From the NCBI GenBank assembly GCA_015183035.1, contig JACZZP010000015.1:186001-250000 (forward strand): 64,000 nt of DNA, written 5' to 3'. The notes below the pieces were generated by a model, which had not been told where the DNA came from, made no database searches, and was given only the letters and a program-made list of their open reading frames with translations. The stretch is from Meloidogyne chitwoodi (lineage: Eukaryota > Nematoda > Chromadorea > Rhabditida > Meloidogynidae). A program made the translations under genes and the position numbers. Position 1 is the stretch's first letter, and every line of letters starts with the position of its first letter. Below, piece after piece: positions 33,831 through 46,000 of the stretch.

Positions 33831-34499
33831 AAAATAGATAGCATAAAATATTGAATAAAATTAAAAAAAAATAATCTTAATTTTCAGGTAAAAATAATCA
33901 ATTACAAAATCTTTTCAAAATGGAAGATAAATTTGGAAAAATTACATGTGACAATTTTAAATCTTTTACGCATAAATTTGAAGGAAAATATTCACAAGTA
34001 AATATTAAAAAAAGAAATGATTATGAGACTGTTTGGGAATGGTATAATAATATTAAAATTAGAATTGATAAATTAAAAAATGAATGTTGAAAAAAATTAA
34101 GAGGAACAAGTAAGTGGTGTATTATTGAGAATTTACTAGTGAATATTATTTTAAAGTTTTTGTTTTAAAAATTTTAAAATTAAATACAAAATCCTAATTT
34201 AATTTAGGGGAATATTCTATTTAATTTTTATAAAAAAGTATATATACGATTTTAAAGAAAATTGGGGAAAAATTCAAATTTTAGTCAAAATTTATTTATT
34301 TAATAGAATATAAATAATTTTTTTTATTATTAAGTAAATACTTATAATAAAATTATTTTTTTATTTTTATAACTTTATTAATTTAGGTTGAACATTTTGT
34401 TCGGGAATATGAGTAAGAATTTTGTTTTGAACAGTAAATATGTAAAAAAAATTATTTATTTTAATTTCACATTTAACCAAAAAAAGATAAATTGTATCA

Positions 34500-35045
34500 A
34501 TTACAGGGTCAACTCTGAATATCTTTAGCCAATTGGTCAAACAGCCAAATCGGTCAAGTGATTAAACACTAATTAAAACCAAGTTTGCGCGAAAACCATC
34601 AGGCCATGGGATCTAAAATAGGAAAGTAATAGAACATCCCCTATAGAACCTATTTGTATGGGACCAATTAGTTGTAGATATGTATTGACAGAATTGGCTA
34701 TTTGACAAATTCGCTAATTAGATATTCAATGGTGGACTCAATTACTATTTTAACTTTAAATAGGGTGCGTACCAAGGATGGGCAAAATTGGAAAATAAAA
34801 TTCGAACTACGAAATCCGAAATAAAAATGACCTAAAAACCCGTAAACTCCGAAACTTGCCCATCCCTGGTGCGTACCCTATTCGTCGAGTTTTGACTCAA
34901 ATATCACAAAAAGGTCCGCTTATGGGTTGTTCCGACAATTTATCATCTCTCCCAACCCCGGTATGTCCCCGACAACATTTCTCGTTCCTGTTCTCGTTAG
35001 AAACCTCGACGCCCTACAGGGACGCACCCTAATTTTATACGCTGA
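34500..35045. other. Insertion-rich spacer downstream of gene 4
   Basis: The flanks match the 3' flank of gene 2 (CTGATAAAAA...ATATATTTAA), so about 540 bases were inserted. Contents: an AATTGGTCAAAC/ACCAAGTTTGCGCG repeat also seen at 50295-50530 and 58265-58410, a small hAT-like MITE, and a degenerate GC-rich element. No gene. Confidence 0.5.
34773..34868. mobile_element. Short hAT-like MITE (96 bp)
   Basis: Ends CAAGGATGGGCAA and TTGCCCATCCCTG; perfect 8-bp duplication GTGCGTAC at 34765-34772 and 34869-34876. Confidence 0.8.
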
Positions 35046-35242
35046 TTAAGACTATACATATAAATATTATTTATTTAAAAAATTTAGTTACTGATAAAAA
35101 ATCTTTTAAATTATTTTCTTTTGAGTTTTTAACAATCTAAGATATATTTAAACCACAAAAAATAAAAAAAAAATTTTTTATTGCTACAATTGTCAACTAT
35201 TACCCCTTAAATTTCCCTTTTTTAATAAAATAAAAAAGAATT

Positions 35243-35249
35243 TGCCCTT
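35243..35249 (+). promoter_or_regulatory. TGCCCTT motif upstream of gene 5
   Basis: One of two TGCCCTT heptamers (the other at 35331-35337) between 240 and 340 bases before the gene 5 ATG. Confidence 0.4.
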
Positions 35250-35577
35250 TAACATTTCATAAAAATAAGATTGAGTAGTAAAGTGTGTTTTACTCATTCA
35301 CATGTAAATAAATGTGGCTTTTGATCAAATTGCCCTTTTCCTTATTTTTTATTTTTTTCCCCTTTATAAAGCGGCAAATCATATGTTGTGTATTTGCCAA
35401 CCTGTACTTTTTATATTTTCTCTTCGTAATTCCCCATATTTTTCTTTTACCTTTTTTTACCTTTCGACACTACCTTCATTTTGTATCCCAAAAAATATAT
35501 TTTAATTTTTATTTATTTAAAATATTTAAAAAATATGTCAAAATCCCTCTATTAAAATAAATTCTGATAATCTTACA

Positions 35578-38500
35578 ATGAGAGGAATACTTCCTATACT
35601 TTTGTATTTTGCACTATTAAAGTTGACAAGTTTGTTTTAATAATGTTATAAATACAAAAATCCAATAAGTTGTAAAAACATCTTTTAAATTAACATAAAA
35701 AGTTGTTTCTGTAAAATATATAAATGTTGTAAATCAGAATAATTTCCGGAAAGTAATAAATAAATTTCCGGAAAGTGAATAAATAAAAATCAGAATCTTG
35801 TGAAATACAAAAAACAGAATTATAATAATGCAGTTAAAAATAAGTTCAGAATTTCTGAAAAATACAAAAATAGAAAATCAGAATATTTTTTTAGAATTTT
35901 TTCCGGAAAGTAATAAATTTATTCTGTTTTTAGCGTCAACAACAAAATTTGATCCAAACTCGTTATCGTTTGATTGTTCACGTAATAATAATGTAAAATA
36001 TCCAAACTATTTAAAGAATGTTATGTTTCACAATATTTATGGCAATTTTGGTATAAAACAAAACAAAATTAATTTTAATTGGAAATTGTTGGTAAATTAT
36101 TTTGTACCTTTGCCTAGGTGGAAACGTCAACAAATTGTTATTGAATTTTGTAAAGCAAATTCTGAGGTAATTTGTTTAAAATTAATTTATTTTAATATAA
36201 TATAGATGGAAGTTAAATTGACAGATTGCTTAAATTCCTTATTTAAATTGGAAAATGATTGGGGATTTGCTGCAATAAATAAAAAAGGAAAAATAAGAAT
36301 GTATAAACAGGCAGCAGAAATAATAATAAATTTGATTGAGGAAAAACCAAAAATTTTAGGAAAAATATTATTTGAACAACTTGAGTCTAAAAATACTGGT
36401 TTATTATTTTTTTAAAAAAGCTCTTTAATTTACCCGAAATTTTACTAAATTAATTTAATAAAATAAATTTATTTATTTATTTTTTTAGATTTGAAATTAA
36501 TTTATCAAATTTTATTTGCCCTTCCACGCCATGAAATTAAACCAATTATAAAGAAAAAAGAATTTTACCCGTTCGAAGAAAGAGTTGATAAAATGTTTGG
36601 CAAATATATTAATTTATTACCCGAAAATAATAATAATTCTGAAGAATCGTTATTGGCAAAACACATTCGTGTAAAAATTTATGAAACAAACAATGAAGGA
36701 ATTAAAAATATTTATAACCTTTTTATTAAAAGAATTGAAGCTATTAATGAAGGATTTGTAATTATTGATGATCAAGTGATTGAAAAGGTTTTGGGGATAT
36801 ATTTTTTTTTAATATTTATTTTTTATTTTATTTTTAGCATTACGAAAAAATTTTTAATGATTCGTTTAAAAAAGAAATTATAGAAGAAAAACTAATGGTT
36901 GAATTAACCGAGTTAATTGAAAATTTGTTGATACAAGTTGAATTTAAATCGTCTGCTGCAGTTAAATTTGAGCAACTTGTAAAAAAAGAAGAAAATCGTA
37001 ATTTACATCCATTATTTAAGGATAAAATAAAAATACAAAAATCTGACAAAAGAAATTTTTTATCAAAAATTTTTAGTAAAAAAGAACAAAATAATGAAAA
37101 AAAATTTAATAAATTTTATTGGGATCAATTGAAGGAAATTTTGTTTTTGACTAGATTGACTGAAGATAAGGATGGCTACATTTTGAGGTTAAAGGAAATG
37201 TTTGCAAAAATAAATAGAAATGGAGAACATAAAGGTTTGATTTATTTAACGGTATATTTGCACTAAAATACAAAAATTAATTCGTTATGTTACTATGAAG
37301 TTTTCCGGAACGAATAAGTAACGAAAAAAAAATACCAGAATTTTTGTTAAAGAAATTCTGATGCTTTAAAACCGGAATAAATGTTAACATTCCTGAAATG
37401 AATTTAAAAATACAAAACAAATTCTGGAAAATAAAAATTAATCAGAATTTCCAAAATACAAAAATACTAAATAATTAAAAAATCAGAATTTAGTTAATAA
37501 GAAAAATACAATATTTAACAAATTATTTAATATTTTTCAGAAGTAATCAACTTTTTAACTTTACATATAGACAACAATATGACTGAAATATTAAATAAAT
37601 TTCCAAAAGAAAAAATTCAAAAATATTTGAAAAATTTCCTTATTGGTCCTTTATATACAAAATCACATTTTTTCTATGCTTATAGCAACATTTTTGATGA
37701 AATAAATAAAAAAGATTGTTCTTTAATCACAGAAAATGAGAATGCTTTGGAACTTGAATTTCAACATTTTAAATTGGAAAAGAAAGGTATTTTGTTATTT
37801 ATAAAAATTTAATTCTACTATAAATTTATTTTTAAACTTGTCTTTGAGTAATTTTTAAATTAATTGTTAGTATAATCTATTTTTAGTGGGAAAATAAAGT
37901 TGAAAATTATTTTTAAAATAATTAATATTAAAATCAGTTAATGTTGGCTTTAAAGGGGCCAATGAATCGTGTTAACTGACTCAAAGGTCGCGTGTTGTTA
38001 ATAAAAGAAAATACAAAATAAAAATATATATTTCAAATTTAATATTATAAAACAAATGAGTCGGGGATATTTCCTTTTTTATAAATATTAGGGAAATTTC
38101 AGATCAAGCTCAGAATATGGACTGAGCTGATCCTGGGAGGTTAAACCTCACTTTTATTTTTCTTTATTCGCTGGAAACTAACGAGTGGCATTTTCCAACT
38201 GTTTATATAGTATTTACCAAGGTAATACATTCTGTCCACATGTTGACCCGGTAATAGAACAAAAACTCATAATTAAGATATGAATTAAAAAATATAATTT
38301 ATATAAAAAAATTAATAAAAATTTAATTTTCCAGTAAAATACAAAATTCTAAAAAAACTTTATGATCATTTAAATGCCTCAACTCGTTTACGTTCAAATT
38401 TAAATAAACAAAATAAAAAAATATCTTTTTTGGAGCCTGTGGATAGTAAAAAAATTGAAGAATTTATTATAAATAATTTATATGGAAAATCATCAAAAAA

Positions 38501-41500
38501 ATTTTATAAAAAAAATTTTTTTGAAAATATTGAAAATGAATACAAAAAAAATGAATTTCCCGATGATAATAAATTTGAATTAATTAAAATATTTATTAAA
38601 AATGAATTTGAAAAATTTATTATAAAATTGAATAATTTTGTACATACGAAAATTCCCTCAAAAAATGAAATTGAAAAAATGAAAGATAGTTTAATTAAAT
38701 TGGAATATTTTTACAGTGAAAATAAAGGATTAATTGATAGAATTGATAAAATTAAAAATGAATTTATTATATCAAATTCACAAATTATGAATAATGATGT
38801 AAGGGATATTAGAGGTGTTGTATCTTAAGTTTCCTACTTAAGTACAACTAGAGTGTCCGAGATACTTAAGAGTAGTCGAGCAACAAGCAAAGAGTTTATC
38901 ACGTAGAGAAAGACAGTTGAAGTGTTGAGAATGGTTAGAAGTGTAGCGGTTGGTTGAGGGTTAAATCCAAGACTGTTATTTACTGGTGCTTATATAGTCT
39001 GTTGACTAGACCGTTAAAGGTGTCTATAAAAGACCACCACTCATATACAACAAGAGGGTTTTAAAATAAATAAAAAAATTAAAAATATTTTTTTATTTTT
39101 TTAATTTTCTGAAAATAAGATTAGTTGAAGCATCATTTTCCTTAAATTCAATTTTTAATATTTAAAAAAAATAAATTTATTTTTCGACTGAGAGTTTAGT
39201 TAAAATGTACGCTTAAAAAAAGAAAAAATTTGATAAAATATTAATAAAATTTTTTTTTATTTTAAATCGAAAAAACGCTAATAATAGACCCATTTATAAT
39301 CCTTAAATAAAAAATTAAAATAAATATTTTTAAATTTTTTAAAATTTTAAGTTTGAAGCGTCTTCCTCTTCTATTAATACAATTGTTCCTAGCCAGGCAT
39401 TTTTAAAATTTATTTTTAATAATTTTAAAATATTTAAAGGCTCATACTATAGCAATAAACTCACCTTCAGCACCAATATCTCCACCTGATACTCCACATA
39501 ATAATTTTGAAAAAAATGTTGATAAAAAGGAGGAAATGTTGTCGAATAAAAATGTAAGTTTTTAATTCAATTAAAATTAAAAAATAATTTTAATAATTTA
39601 TTTTTAAGTTGACAAAAAAGAAGAAATTTCTTCGTGTATTAATTCCTCCAAGGGTAAATTATTTAAAAAAAAAGAAAATTTTTTTTTAATTTTTAAAGCT
39701 TTAAGGGTCTTAAAAAATAATAAATTTAAGAGAATTAATTTATTAATTAAATAAAATTTTTTTTATTTTTTAGGAATCACCTAAATCTATTCTAAAATTG
39801 AATAAAGTTTATTTTTCTTTAAAATTTAATTTTTCTTTAAAATTTAATTTTTAGAATCAATTATCAAAAAGCCCACAAACAAATGATACACAAACAACTC
39901 CTAAAGAATATTTACCGTTCTCCCCACTAGGAAAACCTTTTTTTGAAACTTTTAATGATATAGCAAGATCTATGAATGTTCAAGTATTTTTTTAATTTTC
40001 GAAATTTTGGTTTCAAAATGACCAAAGCCATTTCAGTGCCCGCACCAAAAAAGCGATATTATTATTTTATGGACGCGCGCTTTAAAATTTAATTTTTTTA
40101 ATATACTGTATTAACTATTTAACAAAAAATTAAAAAAAATTTTTTTGTTAAATAATTTTTTTATAGGAATCAGCAGTTGAAGAAAAAAAGAAAAATCTGC
40201 TGAGTATGAAAGTATATTTTTAATAAAAATTTTTTAAAAATTTAAAATTTAGTCATTTCCGCCGAGTAAAATTATTAATAAATTTGTGAGTTTATTGGAA
40301 AGAATTAATTAAATAAAAATATTTTCAAATTTTTTTAGTTAAAATCGACAAAATCTCCAGAAACACCGAGAAGAATTTTTGATATTTCAGATCCTACAAC
40401 TTTTATCTCTAGTTATACTGTAATAAATAAATTTATTTAAGTTTTTGAACTATTTTTTTTTCAGCCTCCAAGTAATGCAAGTATTGCGAGTAAGCGAAAT
40501 TCTTTTAGACGTTATTTTTCTCCGTCAGAAAAAGGAAAGAAAATACAAAAACAAATGAATACTATGGTTGGATTTATAAAAAATCAGAATATTTCAGAAT
40601 TTTTTTCAGAAATCAGAATATTTCAGAATTTTTTTCAGAAAAATCAGAATTTTATGAAAATAAAGTTTAATTTTTCTGCAGAAAATACCTACAATTTTTT
40701 AATAAAAAAATTCATAATATTTTTTAAGCCTAGTAATAATGCAAATGAGCTTAGAACATTTTCACAGTCAGATATTAATGAAATAGTAAAAGCATTAACA
40801 TCACCAAGACCACAAGCAAACAATTATTTAAATAAAGTAGCTATTTTGCTTAAAAATATAAAAATAAACTAAATTAATTAAAAAAAATATTTTAGTCTGA
40901 CATTCCATCATCATCAAATGGAAATTTATTATCAGAATATTCAAATATTTTTGATAAAAATTCTGATAATTTCGAATTGCCAGAAGGATCAATAGCAACG
41001 GTTATTAAATTTAAAAAATTAAATTTAAATAATTTTAGAACTATTCTACCCCAAAATTAGCGTCACCAACTAATGGTCATTACAATGCTTCAGAAGATAG
41101 TCAAAGCTTTGTTGAATCGGTAAGAGTTTGATTTAATTAAAATAATCTTTCCCAACCTTTTTAGGAAACTTCTTCAGAAAAATTTGAAATAGATTTAAAA
41201 AAATCTGAAAAAATAAAGGGACAAAACTTGGAAATATTTGAAAACGAATCAATTGAAAATATTGAATTAGTAATAAAAATTAATTATTTTTTAAATAATT
41301 AATTTTTAATTTAGGAAATTTATTCTGATTTTAATGGTGAAAATAGTCAAAATTATTTAAATTCAGAAATAACTGAAATTGAGGAACTTAATGATGAACC
41401 TCTTGAAAATATATACGAAAACATTTTAACAGAGGCAAAAACAGTTGAAAATAAACTTTGTCATACAAATTCGAATGGAAATTTAGTTTGTGAGTGGAAT

Positions 41501-41605
41501 CCACATAGAAATTTTAGTGAAGGTTCTACAAGCAAAAGTATTGATAATTTGACTTCAACAAATACTAAAGCAAGTTTTTTATTATCGGAAAATATTTCAG
41601 AATAA
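35578..41605 (+). CDS. Gene 5: divergent secreted annexin-like family member with a mini-exon tail (1051 aa)
   Basis: Twenty exons: 35578-35629, 35934-36166, 36206-36398, 36489-36787, 36838-37234, 37541-37786, 38335-38798, then 39440-39553, 39609-39653, 39774-39806, 39855-39983, 40167-40211, 40253-40285, 40339-40419, 40465-40566, 40729-40836, 40896-41000, 41039-41119, 41165-41269, 41315-41605. All phases fit. Signal peptide MRGILPILLYFALLKLT. The first half follows genes 2-4 exon for exon (VPLPRWKRQQIV, YQILFALPRHEI, VINFLTLHID) but is strongly diverged. From residue 629 the tail is made only of exons whose lengths are multiples of three (11-97 codons), Ser/Pro/acidic-rich, with SPKS, SPET and SPRP motifs. 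No long coiled coil. The exact edges of the smallest exons are less certain. Confidence 0.68.
38816..39065. repeat. Dispersed LTR-like repeat, intron of gene 5
   Basis: TGTTGTATCTTAAGTTTCC start, then blocks shared with 27412-27660 in the same order, including CTTATATAGTCTGTTGACTA and AAAGACCACCACTCATATAC. Lies in intron 38799-39439. Confidence 0.55.
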
Positions 41606-41905
41606 AATTTAAACTTTCCGGAAAACATTTCAGAATAAAATTTAAACTTTCCGGAAAACATTTCAGAATAAAATTTAAACTTTCCGGAAAACATTTCAGA
41701 ATAAAATTTAAACTTTCCGGAAAACATTTCAGAATAAAATTTAAACTTTCCGGAAAACATTTCAGAATAAAATTTAAACTTTCCGGAAAACATTTCAGAA
41801 TAAAATTTAAACTTTCCGGAAAATAGTTCAGAATAAAATTTAAACCTACAGAAAATATTTGAGAATAAAATTTAAACTTACAGAAAATATTTGAGAATAA
41901 AATTT
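41586..41905. repeat. 33-bp minisatellite at the 3' end of gene 5
   Basis: Unit AAAACATTTCAGAATAAAAT plus TTAAACTTTCCGG, about 8-9 copies, the last few degenerate. The gene 5 stop codon (41603-41605) lies inside the first unit. The minus-strand frame through it (repeats of MFSGKFKFYSE) is an artefact of the 33-base period. Confidence 0.85.
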
Positions 41906-43040
41906 AAACTTACGTTCTAATAAAAATTAAATAATTTATACAGAAAAGGCATAAAACACTTCAACAACTTTTCAATGAAGACAATTAGAGAAATAAAAGT
42001 ATTGGAGAAGTAATTGTAGTTCAATAAATACAATTATAATAAAAACCTCATATTTAACCTCATATTTACCTTGTCATTAGTGTCAAAAATATTAAAAATA
42101 AATACCTAATAGAAAAAATTTACAAATATTACAAATCTTTTTGTTTTTGTATCTACTCATTTTTGGACATGAAAAATTTACACAAATTATTCTTTGAATG
42201 TGTAATTAGTGTTATTCAAATACAATTTTCTGGTAAAACTGTAATTATCGTAATGAAAAATTACCAATATTTTCCAAAAACGACCTACGGTAACTAATAT
42301 ATTCACCGCCCGAAAATTACCTCAGTATTATCGTACCGTTAATAACACTAATGTTAATAAAAGAGTTGCAGTTAAATTTCAAGTTGATTCTCTGAACTAC
42401 AATTTATAGTCTTAACAATATAATAGTTAAGAAAAATTATAGTTAGCAAAAATCAGAATAATCGGGAAAAAATCGATTTTCAACATTTTTATCTTTAAAT
42501 TTTATACTTTCAAAATTTACTTTTGGTCATAATATGGAGAAAAGGTAATGAAATGTTTTAAATAAAAAATTTTCTAAAAATCTAGTAAAAATAACTTTTC
42601 TTCAGTTATGGGGTAGGTGAATTCCTCTTCGGAAAATTCCTCTCAAATTTTTTAGAAAATTCCTCTTAATCGGAAAATCCTCTCCAAACATAAGTATTCT
42701 CTTTGTAAAATACCTCTTTTAACAGAAAAATCTTACCTAAATAATAATTAAAATAATTTTGGATCACCTAAAAAATTGTACTATGTTAAAATAATCTTAT
42801 TAAAATTATCTAAAATAACTTTAACTTTTCCAAAAATGTTGCTCGGAGAGGAATTATCCACTAAAAGAGGAATTTTCCGTTAATCGCGAGAGGAATTTTG
42901 AGGGAGGAATTTTACGGTAATTAAGGTAACGAAATGTTTTAAATAAAAAATTTTCAAAAATCTAGTAAAAATAATTTTTTTTCAGTTATGGGTTATGTCT
43001 TTACGTTCTCACATAGGCTGTCTTTATATTCTCAAATTTT
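41906..43040. other. Convergent spacer between genes 5 and A
   Basis: No gene seen. Contains a direct repeat of about 75 bp (AAATGTTTTAAATAAAAAAT at about 42552 and 42919) flanking a foldback of the AAAATTCCTCT/AGAGGAATTTT type (42620-42925), similar to 8340-8480 and 32705-32930. Genes 5 and A end here on opposite strands. Confidence 0.5.
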
Positions 43041-46000
43041 TCAATCATCAGTTTTGTCACTCTCTTAAAAATATAATTAGTATAAATTTTTTGATTGAAT
43101 AAAGCACAAAACGTTGTTTTTTATTTTTATAAAAATGTGTTAGTTCAGAAAGGTAAAAATATTTTCTTACCTGTAGCTTCAGTGTCAAAAGTTGAATTTT
43201 CTCCAACTAAATTCTGGTGTTGATCATCATATTCAAAATCATCAAAAGTATTTAAATCATCGAGGTTCTCCATCTTAAAAGGTTTATTTGAATGTTAAAA
43301 AATTAAAAAGTGGGGACATAAGCAAAAACACTAAAATTAGCAATTATTCACCATTTAATAGAAAAAGTTAAAAGAATGTTAGAATGTCTTAAATAGTATA
43401 AAAAGCTGATCTTTCAGTCTAATATTAGATGTTATTTTTTTAATACTCTTTAATAACATATATTCTGTTACTTATACTAGTTTATAGTGTTCTCCTGACC
43501 GGCATTTTTGAGGTCACAAAAATGACTGACCAGAGACCGTCATGACCGAAACCCTGTCAGGAGAAACAGTTTTTAAACGTAAAAAATTGAGACAGATTAA
43601 GGAAATTTGAAAATACCGTATCCATATAATCATTTTGAGTTGATGGTCCCGCTGGGTAGTTTAACAATTCTGTAAAAAATACATCATCGTTTGACGGTCC
43701 CTCTTGTTCGTTTAACGGCACCATAGCATGACTTTGACCAGAAAACTGATGAGGTATTTGTTCTTCTGTTGGGATAGTTGTTTCCACATTATCATTTCCT
43801 TTAAAAAGAAATTTTCAAAGAATAATTTAAATTTCTCCCTTATTAGTCTGCCATGTCAAAAAAAATATTTCCAACACGCAAGCAAGAATTTTTAATTGAA
43901 AAGAAAAATAAAATGTTGGGTATAATCAATAAAAAGCTTGGGAATATTTTTGAAGTTTGTCTCCAGTTTATGAGTCCAATCTAGTCCAAGCAAAATTTAG
44001 TGTGATACAAGAGTCTACAAAACACGCGTGTTTTTATAAGAAAATATTTATGCTACAATTTAATATTTTCGCTGTTTTTGGATAGTTAATCAGCTAACTT
44101 ACCTTTATGACCTTGTGGCCATTTGTCGAAATTTAGTAGATTAAAGATAATAATATTCACGCTTAAATGAGACTAATTTTTCTTAAAAAAAACTTGTTTA
44201 GACCCAAAAAGTTTGATTGGACTCATAAACTGGAAATGAGCCCTATTTTTTGGTGTTTGACTATTATACCGACCAATTATCACCCCTAGATTTCATTAAT
44301 TAAATAAAACAACCTTTTTGTTCTCCCCTAAATATTCTAAACCATTTTTCCGCATTTGTATGAGAAATCTCCTTTTGATGATTTTTTTCGATATTTCTAC
44401 GCGCTTGAGCTGCATTTTTGGTTGTTTTAAACTCCTCTCTTAAAAGCTTTACATTTTCTTGAGCTTCTTCGCGAGTAGGCCATTTTGAATAAGCTATGAA
44501 ATAAATTTCTATTCAATGTGTCTATTTAAAAAATGTTACCTTTTTTTATTGCTTTTTACTTTTTTTGAAGCTTGTTGCATTGAAGTTTCACCTCCATCTT
44601 TCTGAGCTAAAATAAAATTTCTTTCATTAATATAATCCCGACATTTCGTGCCACGAAGTTGCACGACATTTCGTCGCAACAGCAAAAAATCGTGGGCTCG
44701 GGTAAATTAAATGTAGTTTTTTGCAGTAGTGACGAAATGTCATAGTGGCACGAAATGTACATGCAAAAATTGAGTGTTCTTATTTGACAAGAATTAAAAA
44801 AGCTTCTTTAATAGGCTTTAATGTTTAGTTGGTTAAGCTTTTAATTCTCTTACAGTGAATAATATAAAAGTACATCTTATTAAGACAAAACCTTGTTCCT
44901 TAAATTTACGAAACCATCTTGATGCAGTTTTATAATGAATATCCTTATTATGGTTTTTTTCGATATTTCTACGCGCTTGAGCTGCATTTTTGGTTGTTTG
45001 AAACTCCTCTCTTAAAAGCTTTTTAATTTCTTCAATTTCTTTTTTACTATGCCGTTTTGGATGATCTATGAAATAAGAGGTACTTACGTATTATCCCTAC
45101 AGACTTTTGCGGACAAATATCAATTTTTCTTCCTCATGTACTGTTGTCACTCAGAATCAATCAATTAAATTTGATTCATAATATATGAAAATTAAGAAAA
45201 AATGCTGTTTTCTCATTTCTATTCCAGTTTATTATCTATTTTATAATGAAAATTTGGGACAAAATGACGTAATAAGAAACTAGAGGGAGCAAGTCATTAT
45301 TTGGAGTTGTTTTGATGAGTTTATGTGGAGGAAAATGATTGGTGATGACGTTTTTGAAAAAATAATTCTTGCTTGGAGGAAATATTTGGCATTGGATTGG
45401 TTTTTTTTGTAATTGTTTCTATTTACATATAAACTTGTCCGCAAAAGTCCGAGGGATAATACGTAAGTACCAAATAAGATGCTATTTAAAGTGTCTAGTA
45501 AAAAATTTTTGTACCTTTTTTATTGTGTCGTACTTGATTTGAAGGTTGTTGCATTGACGTTTCACCTCCATCTTCCTGAGCTAAAATATCCTTTATTAAT
45601 ATTTAATAAAAAAGTTTTCTTGTTTTTACAACGACAAAAGACCAGAGCTGTTTCGAAATTTCGATTTCGAAGATTTTCAAATTTTCGACCGATTTTCGAT
45701 ATTTTTTAAAATGTACTTTCGATAAAAATTTTTTAAGGTTTTTTACTGCGGCGTTAAAAACGAGCAAATTTTAGCAGTTAGGCTGTAAAAAATTTAAAAA
45801 ATTTTTGCCTGCGGCGCTGAAAATGGTGAAATTTTGGCACTAAATCAATACTTTTTCAAAATTTTCGCCTGCGGCGCTAAAAAAATTTATAAAAATGTAA
45901 CAACTGATACTTGCACACAACCCGGAAAACCCTGTTTGAATACTTTTCACTGCAGAGAAAATTAATATATTGCAAAAATTTTAAGACCTTTCATACATAA

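Larger units (their letters stand above)
26816..34090 (+). pseudogene. Gene 4: secreted annexin-like family member, decaying (early stop and MITE in an exon)
   Basis: Intact front: exons 26816-26909 (signal peptide MNFLKFIIFLQLLLLVYS), 27003-27298, 27839-27935, 28138-28418, 28764-29070, then about 30105 onwards. Carries CSRWYP, LFLPLPQWRRAEV, EALAERLFYAL and DFDILYDIILARPKFQL. An in-frame TGA at 30359-30361 stands where gene 2 has GAA (ENYLI-stop versus ENYLVE), leaving 443 aa and no tail. Downstream the coiled-coil frame stays open, but a Mutator-like MITE (30701-31291) sits inside it; the frame resumes at 31292-32690, then 33334-33594 and 33888-34090, where it stops early. The last four exons of gene 2 have no counterpart. 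A short secreted form could still be made. Confidence 0.7.

Noticed and set aside
33612..33841. Open frames on both strands repeating ILSYFTITD-type units
   Set aside because: Artefact of a 27-bp minisatellite in an intron.
1..41605. Bacterial origin (horizontal transfer) of the coiled-coil genes
   Set aside because: Many introns with normal nematode-like signals, signal-peptide exons and the same base composition as neighbours; nothing points to a bacterial donor.
41461..41793. Minus-strand frame with MFSGKFKFYSE repeats
   Set aside because: Artefact of the 33-bp array and antisense to the last exon of gene 5.
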